A DNA stretch of 6,337 nucleotides from Actinomycetota bacterium. GTDB lineage: Bacteria > Actinomycetota > Acidimicrobiia > IMCC26256 > PALSA-610. The stretch spans positions 1 through 6,337 of the forward strand of contig JAUZEI010000399.1 of assembly GCA_030839105.1 (NCBI GenBank), read 5' to 3'. The notes beneath the pieces were generated by a model. That model worked only from the letters and a program-made list of their open reading frames with translations. It was not told the DNA's origin and did not search any database. A program made the position numbers and the translations under genes. The first letter of the stretch is position 1. Each line of letters opens with the position of its first letter. This document shows positions 1-5,362 of the stretch, one piece after another.

Positions 1-948
1 AACTGCTCGGTGTGCGGGATACGCGCTCACGATCGACCCTATGGGGCGACTGGCGAGGACCTCGACGCGCTCGTCGAACTGGTTCAAGCGCAATGGGGAA
101 CCGGCGCGGTCGTGTTCAACACCTCGCGGTCCCTTGGCTCCGACGAACGATTCCGCGAGTTTTGCGCGCGGTTTGAGCGCACTGCCGCGAGTCCCTCGAC
201 CGCAGCTCGGTGGGTCCGTGCCGCCTTTTTCTCTGACGTGACCGCACTGCTGCCGCGGATCGCAGTCCGGACGCTGGTCCTGTACACCGGCGAACTGGTC
301 CATACGTCGGTCGAGGCGGCACGTGACCTGGCGGCGCGCATTCCCGGCGCGCGTTTGCTCGAATCGTTGTCGTCGATGTATTGGTTCGACGATCCGCAAG
401 CGGCTCGGACATTTGGCGAGTTCATGTTCGGCAGTGGATGGGACAAGCGCGGCGACCGCCGGTTGAAAACCATCATGTTTACCGACATTGTCGCTTCCAC
501 CGACCGGGTCCGCGAACAGGGTGACACGCGATGGACCGAGGTGTTAGAAGGGATCGATCTCTTCGTCGCGACAACCGTTCGTCGCTACAACGGCCGACTG
601 GTCAAACAGATGGGTGATGGTCACCTCGCAACGTTCGACGGCCCAACGGACGCGGTACGCGCCGCGACAGAGATTCGAACGGGTGTACGAAGCTTCGGTG
701 TCGACGTTCGCGTGGGTATCCACACCGCGGAGATCCAGGTACGGCCCGGCGGCGACGTCAGCGGCGTCGCAGTACACGTCGCGCAACGGGTATCTACGCT
801 CGCCACACACGGCGAAGTGCTCGTATCCGGCACCGTCAAGGAACTCGTCGCCGGTTCAGGCATCGCCTTCGAAGACCGGGGCATTCACGTCCTCAAAGGG
901 ATACCCGACGAATGGCGGCTCTTCGCCGCGGGCCCGGTGACGGACTGA
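1..948 (+). CDS. alpha/beta-hydrolase-like domain fused to class III adenylate/guanylate cyclase (5' partial)
   Basis: The frame is open from the first base, so the N-terminus lies outside the window; the GTG at 10 is internal. The visible 315 residues are the last third of an alpha/beta-hydrolase fold (about 1-145, strand IAVRTLVLYTGE) followed by a class III cyclase domain (about 152-310). Such a domain makes cAMP or cGMP from the NTP as a cytoplasmic homodimer. Counting from the first codon, visible catalytic residues are metal Asp162 (FTDIVAST), substrate Lys202 and second metal Asp206 (KQMGDG), Asp252 and Arg263. The usual transition-state Asn is His259 (GVAVHVAQR). In the hydrolase part, the acid Asp is Glu98 and the usual DH motif after the IPGA segment reads SSMYW, so this half is probably not an active hydrolase and may sense a ligand. 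Full family members are roughly 430-450 aa. A TTA codon lies at 544-546. The tandem neighbour is another cyclase. The family call is firm; nucleotide specificity and activity are inferred. Confidence 0.9.
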   Translation, partial: NCSVCGIRAHDRPYGATGEDLDALVELVQAQWGTGAVVFNTSRSLGSDERFREFCARFERTAASPSTAARWVRAAFFSDVTALLPRIAVRTLVLYTGELVHTSVEAARDLAARIPGARLLESLSSMYWFDDPQAARTFGEFMFGSGWDKRGDRRLKTIMFTDIVASTDRVREQGDTRWTEVLEGIDLFVATTVRRYNGRLVKQMGDGHLATFDGPTDAVRAATEIRTGVRSFGVDVRVGIHTAEIQVRPGGDVSGVAVHVAQRVSTLATHGEVLVSGTVKELVAGSGIAFEDRGIHVLKGIPDEWRLFAAGPVTD

Positions 949-968
949 CGTTCCAACTGTCTCGCTCG

Positions 969-988
969 GCGCGGGGAAGGACCCGCGT
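969..988 (+). terminator. possible terminator hairpin after the first cyclase gene
   Basis: GCGCGGG (969-975) can pair with CCCGCGT (982-988) around a 6-nt loop, using six GC pairs and one G-U pair, 20 bp after the stop codon. No T tract follows, so it is not a classical intrinsic terminator. T-poor hairpins are common in high-GC actinobacteria, but short GC stems also arise by chance here. Confidence 0.35.
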
Positions 989-992
989 CACA

Positions 993-1050
993 GGTGTCGT
1001 TCGGCCGCGATCGCGAACGTCCCGGTGTCGGCGTTCGGTGACACCCCGGG
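993..1050. repeat. repeated GGTGTC element with inverted copy, possible operator
   Basis: GGTGTC occurs at 993-998 and 1024-1029, each followed by GTTCGG (directly in the first copy, after GGC in the second). An inverted copy, GACACC, lies at 1040-1045. The last two can form a 6-bp stem with a 10-nt loop, extendable by CCC/GGG (1021-1023 and 1048-1050) across a 2-base bulge. The set sits about 60-115 bp upstream of the putative -10 of the STAND–cyclase gene, a reasonable place for a regulator site. No binding protein can be named. Confidence 0.3.
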
Positions 1051-1106
1051 TCGGTATTCGGGCACGCGCTCGGGTTTTGGACCGGCGCCGAGTACCTGGC
1101 TGGCCG

Positions 1107-1112
1107 TAACGT
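1107..1112 (+). promoter_or_regulatory. putative -10 element for a leaderless mRNA of the STAND–cyclase gene
   Basis: TAACGT fits the actinobacterial -10 pattern TANNNT and ends 7 bp before the GTG start at 1120, which would put the transcription start at or next to the start codon. Upstream of that GTG there is no Shine-Dalgarno-like purine run. An in-frame stop at 1039-1041 and the absence of another ATG, GTG or TTG in frame leave 1120 as the only ordinary start. No convincing -35 box is seen. Leaderless genes are common in Actinomycetota. Confidence 0.4.
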
Positions 1113-1119
1113 TTCGGTT

Positions 1120-3786
1120 GTGCCGGAGCAGCCCTCGGGGACCGTGACTTTTTTGTTCACTGATATCGAGGGCTCCACGCGTCGCTGGGAGCGGGATCCC
1201 GAAACCATGGCGGCCGACTTGGCCGAGCACGACGAGACGTTGCGCGCGGCGATCGAGTCGCATGGCGGTTGGGTCTTCAAGCACAGCGGCGACGGTGTGT
1301 ACGCGGCGTTTTCGTCGCCGAGGGGCGCAATCGACGCTGCGATCGAGGCGCAACGGTCACTCCGGCTTCCGGTGCGCATGGGGATCGCCACCGGTGAGGT
1401 CAAATCACGCGCCGAGGACTACTTCGGGCCTGCGCTCAATCGCACAGCGCGAATCATGGCTGTCGGCCACGGTGGCCAAGTGTTGGTGAGCGGCTCGACC
1501 GCGGGGCTCGTGACCGGGATCGATCTGTGGGACCTGGGTGAGCACCGCCTGCGGGATCTGTCGGGCGTCGAGCGCGTGTTCCAGGTTCGCGCCGATGGTC
1601 TGGCGGTCGAGTTTCCGCCGTTGCGCACGATCGACGGCGCGCCGGGCAACCTGCCGGCGCAGGTGACGAGCTTCGTGGGTCGTGACGCCGAGGTGAAGGA
1701 CCTCGCCGAGCTGGTACGAGACCACCCGCTGGTCACGCTGATCGGGGTGGGTGGCGTCGGCAAGACGCGCCTGGCCGTGCATGTCGCCGCCGAGCTGGTG
1801 CCCGACTTCGACGGCGGAGTGTGGCTCGTGGAATTGGCTCCGGTCGGCGACCCGGCGGCAGTGCCCGATGCGGTGGCCACGATGCTCGGGATCTTGCCGC
1901 AGCCGGGCCGGACGGCGACCGACTGCATCGCCGACGCGTTGGCGGGGCGGCGCTTGTTGATCGTGCTCGACAATTGCGAGCACGTTCTCGACGCTGCGGG
2001 TGATCTCGTCGACGCCGTTCTCGCGCGGGCGCCGACGGTGAGGGTCGTCGCCACATCACGCGAGGGGCTGCGCGCCCGAGCCGAGCAGCTGTGGGTCGTG
2101 CCGTCGCTCGACGTAGGCGGAGGCGCGGCGTCGGCTGCCGTCGAGTTGTTCGTGGAACGGGCGCGCGCAGTGGTCGCCAACTTTTGTCTGGATGACGAGG
2201 CGGACGCCGTGGCAGTGACCGAGATCTGTCGACGGCTCGACGGGGTTGCGCTGGCGATCGTTTTAGCGGCAGCGCGGATGGTGTCGATGAGCCCGTCGGA
2301 GGTGTTGGAGCGCCTGACCGATCGGTTCCGGCTCTTACGGGGCGCGGGGCGGGGTTTGGAACGCCATCAGACACTCCACCAGGCGGTGCAGTGGTCCTTC
2401 GACTTGCTAAGGACCGACGAACGCGTGGTGCTGCAGCACTGTTCGGTGTTCGCCGGGGGCTTCGACCTCGCCGCCCTGACGATCGTGGTCGGAGAGGGCT
2501 GGGATGAGTACACCGTGCTCGATCTCTTGGATTCGCTGGTACGCAAATCGCTCGTCACTGCCGAGCGGGTCGGGCTCGGTACCCGGTACGGGTTGCTGGA
2601 GACGATCCGCCAGTTCGCCGAGGATCAACTGGCTGCGACCACGGGCATCGACACCGTTCGGGATCGTCACGCCCGCTATTACGCCGATCGGTTGCGTGTC
2701 CTTTTCGATGCGTGGGACGGGCCGGGTTATCGGGAGGCAATCGATTGGCTGGATGCGGAGTTCGCCAATCTGCGCGCGGGCTTCCGCTGGGTCACGGACC
2801 AGGACGACGTGGTGACGGCGACCGCGATCGTTGCGCCCACGGCGCTGTTGGCATTCGCCCTCAACCGTTTCGAGCCGGTCGGTTGGGCGGAGGAGCTGCT
2901 CGCGGCCGCCACGGCCGCTGACGTGCCGCAGCTCCCGCGTCTCTATACCGCCGCCGCGCTGTGCTCGTGGTTGGGGCGTCCCGAAGCCGGACTCGCGTAC
3001 GCCGAGCGTGCGCTGGCCCTGGAATCCGACCCTCGCTATCAGCCGCTCCCGTCCGGTTGGAGCCGGCTGGCGGAGGCCAACGCCCATTTGGTGGCGGGCA
3101 CGATGGACCGCTACGTCGAGATCTCCGCCGACATGGCCGGCCAGTCCGGGTTCGCCCACTCCATCGGCCTGGCCTCGCTGACGTTTGGCCTGCCCGCAAT
3201 GGGACGGGCGCAGGAGGCCAGAGACGTCGCCGACAAGGCCCTCGCCGCGGCGCGCGCCCGCGGCAACCCGTTTGTGACCGCTCTTGCGTTGTACGCCTGT
3301 GGGCGCGCGTTCACCGATACCGATCCCGTTCGAGCTCTCGACCTCTTTCGTCAGTCACTCGCATATGCGCGCGAGCACCGGGTGCCGTACATCGAGATGT
3401 CGACGGCCCAGGATTTGGCCGGGCTCGAATCGGAATACGGGGATCTGGGCGCGGGCCTCGCGTTGTTCGACGCCACTATCGACTCGTTCCACCAGTCCGG
3501 CAACGCCGCCGACACCATCGGCACACTGGCCACCCTGGCCATTCTCTTCGACCGAATCGAACGTGCCGAGCCCGCCGCCACCATCTACGGCGCCACGACC
3601 CTCCATACCGGCACGGGCTGGGTCATTGGCCTGCCCGATCTCGTTGCCCACCTCCGCACCGCGCTCGGAGCGTCGCGGCTCGACGAATACGTCGCCGCCG
3701 GAACGTCCATGGACCTCGCCCAGGCCGTCCAGTACGCCCGCGCGCAGATCCAACTCGCCAGACGGGATCTCGACCATCAACCGTGA
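1120..3786 (+). CDS. class III cyclase–STAND/NB-ARC ATPase–helical repeat signalling protein without LuxR domain
   Basis: This 888-aa cytoplasmic protein starts at GTG, eight residues before the conserved cyclase opening TVTFLFTDIEGST. Domains: cyclase, about 7-160, with metal Asp15 and Asp58, substrate Lys54 and Asp100, and transition-state Asn107 and Arg111, so a complete adenylate-cyclase-like set; STAND/NB-ARC ATPase, about 180-400, with Walker A GVGGVGKT (209-216), Walker B LLIVLDN (279-285) and sensor TSR (312-314); winged-helix-like region, about 415-505, with the family signature YGLLETIRQFA (490-500); helical, TPR-like tail, about 510-875. The usual GLPLAIELAAAR motif reads GVALAIVLAAAR (375-386). 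Mycobacterial relatives such as Rv0386 continue into a LuxR helix-turn-helix; this one ends at Pro888 without it. A likely mechanism is that ligand or partner binding to the tail drives ATP-dependent assembly that pairs the cyclase domains. The trigger is unknown. Two TTA codons occur (2263-2265, 2335-2337). It follows another cyclase gene by 171 bp. Confidence 0.93.
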   Translation: MPEQPSGTVTFLFTDIEGSTRRWERDPETMAADLAEHDETLRAAIESHGGWVFKHSGDGVYAAFSSPRGAIDAAIEAQRSLRLPVRMGIATGEVKSRAEDYFGPALNRTARIMAVGHGGQVLVSGSTAGLVTGIDLWDLGEHRLRDLSGVERVFQVRADGLAVEFPPLRTIDGAPGNLPAQVTSFVGRDAEVKDLAELVRDHPLVTLIGVGGVGKTRLAVHVAAELVPDFDGGVWLVELAPVGDPAAVPDAVATMLGILPQPGRTATDCIADALAGRRLLIVLDNCEHVLDAAGDLVDAVLARAPTVRVVATSREGLRARAEQLWVVPSLDVGGGAASAAVELFVERARAVVANFCLDDEADAVAVTEICRRLDGVALAIVLAAARMVSMSPSEVLERLTDRFRLLRGAGRGLERHQTLHQAVQWSFDLLRTDERVVLQHCSVFAGGFDLAALTIVVGEGWDEYTVLDLLDSLVRKSLVTAERVGLGTRYGLLETIRQFAEDQLAATTGIDTVRDRHARYYADRLRVLFDAWDGPGYREAIDWLDAEFANLRAGFRWVTDQDDVVTATAIVAPTALLAFALNRFEPVGWAEELLAAATAADVPQLPRLYTAAALCSWLGRPEAGLAYAERALALESDPRYQPLPSGWSRLAEANAHLVAGTMDRYVEISADMAGQSGFAHSIGLASLTFGLPAMGRAQEARDVADKALAAARARGNPFVTALALYACGRAFTDTDPVRALDLFRQSLAYAREHRVPYIEMSTAQDLAGLESEYGDLGAGLALFDATIDSFHQSGNAADTIGTLATLAILFDRIERAEPAATIYGATTLHTGTGWVIGLPDLVAHLRTALGASRLDEYVAAGTSMDLAQAVQYARAQIQLARRDLDHQP

Positions 3787-3913
3787 CCACGCCGCGTCGA
3801 GGCTTCCGCCTGCCTCTCGATGGCTGGTTCAAACCCGACCTCCTGACCCCGGCCGGTTCTCGTGAGGCCTGCGTCATGCCGCAACGCTGAGATCCGCGAA
3901 AGGCAGGCGTAGC

Positions 3914-3930
3914 GACCGAGCCAATCGGTC
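3914..3930. terminator. hairpin between convergent genes, possible bidirectional terminator
   Basis: GACCGA (3914-3919) and TCGGTC (3925-3930) form a perfect 6-bp stem with a 5-nt loop, midway between two convergent genes. No T tract follows on either strand, so termination is inferred from position only. TCGGTC also occurs at 3959-3964 and could compete for pairing. Confidence 0.3.
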
Positions 3931-3936
3931 CTCCGA

Positions 3937-3963
3937 CACGTCTCACACGTCTCTCACGTCGGT
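3937..3963. repeat. three tandem 9-bp units CACGTCNNN
   Basis: The units are CACGTCTCA, CACGTCTCT and CACGTCGGT, at 3937, 3946 and 3955, with exact 9-bp spacing. On the other strand they read as three GACGTG hexamers 3 bp apart. The array lies 17 bp beyond the stop codon of the minus-strand methyltransferase and about 150 bp after the STAND–cyclase gene. It could be a protein-binding array or slipped-strand duplication; its role is unknown. Confidence 0.55.
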
Positions 3964-3979
3964 CGAGTCGTGCGCGTCC

Positions 3980-4822
3980 CTACTTCGTGCCGATGATGCA
4001 GCGGGCCACGCCCGGAATCCTTACCTCGCCGTCTGCTTCGTAGGTGCTGACCTTGGCGATGACGGTTGTCGCGATGCGCTGCCGCGCCGGTTCGTCGACC
4101 TGCTGAAGCGCCGCAACCGCGAGCGAGACGTGCTCGCTGACCATCTCCCAATACTGCGCGGGCGATCGCGTCACGAGTTCGACGTCGACGTCCCACTCGG
4201 CAACGTCGCGCAGCCCCGCACCCTCGTACACGGCACTGACATATCCCGGGGCCGCGCACCGAAACATATTCGGCCCGTCCGCGTCGGGTGGAGTCACCAC
4301 CAGCTCGGTCGCGATTGCCTGCATGGCGATCGTCGTCCACGGGTTTTCCTCGGGCTTGACCCATACCGACGAACAGAGACGGCCGCCGGGCTTGAGCACG
4401 CGCGCGAACTCCGCGGTCGCTTTGGCGACGTCGGGAAAGAACATGTATCCGAACCGTACCGAGACGCTGTCAAATGTCGAGTCGTTGAACGGCAGGGCAT
4501 CGGCGCTGCACACCTTGGTTTCGAAATTGGTGATCCCCTGCGCGTTCGCTCGTCGCGTCGCGATGTCGAGCATCTCGGCCGCAAGGTCGGTCAGAACGAT
4601 GTGTCCCCTCGGCGCGAGGTTGGCGACGGTCAGCCCCGGCTCACCAGTGCCCGCCGCGATGTCGAGATGCTGCTGATCCTCGGCGATGTCGAGGCGGTCG
4701 ATCATCGCTGTGCCGACCGGGCCCAGCTGCTCCATGATGACCGAGTCCCACTTCTCCCAGCCCGCAGAAAGCCCGGCCCACGTCGCTCGCTGAACGTCTC
4801 GGATCTCACTGCCGCTCGGCAT
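3980..4822 (-). CDS. class I SAM-dependent methyltransferase (UbiE/Methyltransf_11 type)
   Basis: This 280-aa soluble protein transfers a methyl group from S-adenosylmethionine to an unidentified, probably small-molecule, acceptor. The Rossmann-fold motifs are in order: motif I LDIAAGTGEPG (53-63), the acidic residue ending strand 2 at Asp79 (VLTDLAAEML), the ADALPF segment (107-112) with Asp118 in STFDSVSVRFGYMF, and RVLKPGGRL (141-149). The C-terminal about 110 residues, rich in aromatic and acidic residues, probably form the substrate cap. Length is normal for the family. The ATG start is supported by GGGAGG five bases upstream. The stop is TAG. It converges on the STAND–cyclase gene and diverges from the membrane protein gene, so it is probably a single-gene unit. 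Resemblance to the menaquinone/ubiquinone methyltransferase group is at fold level only; a quinone substrate is not claimed. Confidence 0.92.
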   Translation of the reverse strand: MPSGSEIRDVQRATWAGLSAGWEKWDSVIMEQLGPVGTAMIDRLDIAEDQQHLDIAAGTGEPGLTVANLAPRGHIVLTDLAAEMLDIATRRANAQGITNFETKVCSADALPFNDSTFDSVSVRFGYMFFPDVAKATAEFARVLKPGGRLCSSVWVKPEENPWTTIAMQAIATELVVTPPDADGPNMFRCAAPGYVSAVYEGAGLRDVAEWDVDVELVTRSPAQYWEMVSEHVSLAVAALQQVDEPARQRIATTVIAKVSTYEADGEVRIPGVARCIIGTK

Positions 4823-4827
4823 CGGCG

Positions 4828-4833
4828 CCTCCC
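4828..4833 (-). promoter_or_regulatory. ribosome binding site of the methyltransferase gene
   Basis: On the minus strand GGGAGG precedes the ATG at 4822-4820 with a 5-nt spacer (CGCCG). This is a near-consensus Shine-Dalgarno site and fixes the start. A CATTAT hexamer about 50 bp further upstream (4882-4887) could be a -10 box but has no recognisable -35. Confidence 0.75.
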
Positions 4834-4932
4834 ACTAATTGATGCATCCACCGAACACGAAGCTCTCCTTGGCGCGAGTGCATAATGCCCGCGCCGGGCT
4901 CGAACATGCGACCGATCTACGCCGCATCGAAC

Positions 4933-4948
4933 GGCGGTCGCAACCGCC
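4933..4948. repeat. inverted repeat GGCGGT/ACCGCC
   Basis: A perfect 6-bp inverted repeat with a CGCA loop lies about 110 bp upstream of the methyltransferase start, in the divergent region. A smaller perfect repeat, GCCCG/CGGGC with a 3-nt loop, sits at 4887-4899. Either could be an operator or part of a structured leader of the minus-strand transcript; short GC-rich stems like these can occur by chance. Confidence 0.3.
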
Positions 4949-4968
4949 AGTGACACCCTTTGCGCAAA

Positions 4969-4994
4969 GCTGCGACTCGAGTGGGAGTCGTAGC
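4969..4994. repeat. 10-bp inverted repeat in the divergent intergenic region
   Basis: GCTGCGACTC (4969-4978) pairs with GAGTCGTAGC (4985-4994) around a 6-nt loop. Nine positions are Watson-Crick; the tenth is G-U in a plus-strand RNA but C-A on the minus strand, so if it acts as RNA the plus strand is favoured. There is no following T tract. It lies just upstream of the short frames at 5009 and 5076. It could be an operator for the divergent genes or an RNA hairpin; its function is unknown. Confidence 0.5.
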
Positions 4995-5075
4995 AACCCG
5001 GAGCGGCCGTGACCAGAACAAGGACGACGGCCGAAGTGCGCGCGCGTCCGACGAATACGGAGTCGCGTGAGGTAA

Positions 5076-5216
5076 CTGCGTCGGATCGGTCGCATCGTCG
5101 CGATCGCATCGGAGGTGGCCGCCGCGCTGTTCCTCGTCATCTACCTCGTCGCCAGCAGGACGGGATTTCGAACATCGCGACGAAGGCCGCGGCAAGCGAT
5201 GGACCGCGCTCGTTGA
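5076..5216 (+). CDS. candidate single-pass membrane microprotein, non-ATG start or frameshift remnant
   Basis: From CTG at 5076 to TGA at 5214-5216 the frame encodes 46 residues. It has a basic start (LRRIGRIV), one hydrophobic segment AAALFLVIYLVA with possible membrane span at about residues 8-26, then a very basic tail (SRRRPRQAMDRAR). Over the first 29 codons 26 end in G or C, as in the real genes here. A stop at 5073-5075 blocks extension upstream and there is no ATG, GTG or TTG before the hydrophobic segment; GTGAGG (5067-5072) sits 3 bp before the CTG. A GTG at 5009 with GGAG five bases ahead opens another frame that would join this one after a single-base shift. So this is a CTG-started microprotein, a frameshifted small gene of about 68 aa, or chance. 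Not recognised as any family. Confidence 0.3.
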   Translation: MRRIGRIVAIASEVAAALFLVIYLVASRTGFRTSRRRPRQAMDRAR

Positions 5217-5302
5217 TGCGAGGAGCCTGAGCGCGCTGCCGGCAACTCTCCACGTCGCCACTCCCGACACGTCATTCGGTCACCCTCGCGGCTCGATGAG
5301 GT

Positions 5303-5311
5303 TGGTATCAT
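5303..5311 (+). promoter_or_regulatory. extended -10 promoter of the membrane protein gene
   Basis: TGGTATCAT combines a TGN extension with TATCAT, five of six matches to TATAAT. It lies 51 bp upstream of the ATG at 5363, giving a predicted leader of roughly 45 nt. No good -35 hexamer is found at the normal spacing, as is often the case when an extended -10 is present. Confidence 0.45.
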
Positions 5312-5350
5312 CGCCGCTTTCGACGTCCGACGGATCGGTCATAGAGCGGC

Positions 5351-5356
5351 GGGGGA
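5351..5356 (+). promoter_or_regulatory. ribosome binding site selecting the ATG at 5363
   Basis: GGGGGA lies 6 nt before the ATG at 5363. The alternative in-frame ATG (codon 17, at 5411) has no purine-rich site ahead of it, and an in-frame TAG at 5342-5344 excludes a start much further upstream. Confidence 0.6.
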
Positions 5357-5362
5357 CTGACG

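Larger units (their letters stand above)
4823..5362. other. divergent intergenic region with inverted repeats and possible tiny ORF
   Basis: About 540 bp separate the starts of the methyltransferase (-) and the membrane protein (+). No full-size gene is convincing on either strand: the open frames present on the minus strand are low-complexity Arg/Ser-rich translations. It contains the methyltransferase leader (to about 4900), three inverted repeats (4887-4899, 4933-4948, 4969-4994), a short hydrophobic frame (5076-5216), and the extended -10 and leader of the membrane protein gene (5303-5362). The stretch 5217-5300 shows nothing recognisable. Confidence 0.6.

Noticed and set aside
1405..2180. 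Long minus-strand open frames overlapping the STAND–cyclase gene (also 2407-3159 and 84-527)
   Set aside because: Translations are Arg/Ser/Pro/Thr-rich with no motif, while the plus-strand frame has complete, ordered cyclase and ATPase motifs. Antisense open frames are expected in high-GC genes.
2961..3890. 309-aa plus-strand frame overlapping the C-terminal part of the STAND–cyclase gene and running past its stop
   Set aside because: Extremely Arg-rich, no domain, and does not encode a LuxR helix-turn-helix, so it is not a frameshifted DNA-binding tail.
3954..4364. Second minus-strand frame inside the methyltransferase region
   Set aside because: Gly/Arg-rich with no motif and out of frame with the real gene.
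4130..4885. 251-aa plus-strand frame opposite the methyltransferase
   Set aside because: The minus strand has all SAM methyltransferase motifs and a ribosome binding site; this is its antisense shadow.
4835..5270. Minus-strand frames in the divergent intergenic region that could be a gene upstream of the methyltransferase
   Set aside because: Overlapping frames with similar poor composition, no Shine-Dalgarno-supported start and no recognisable domain.
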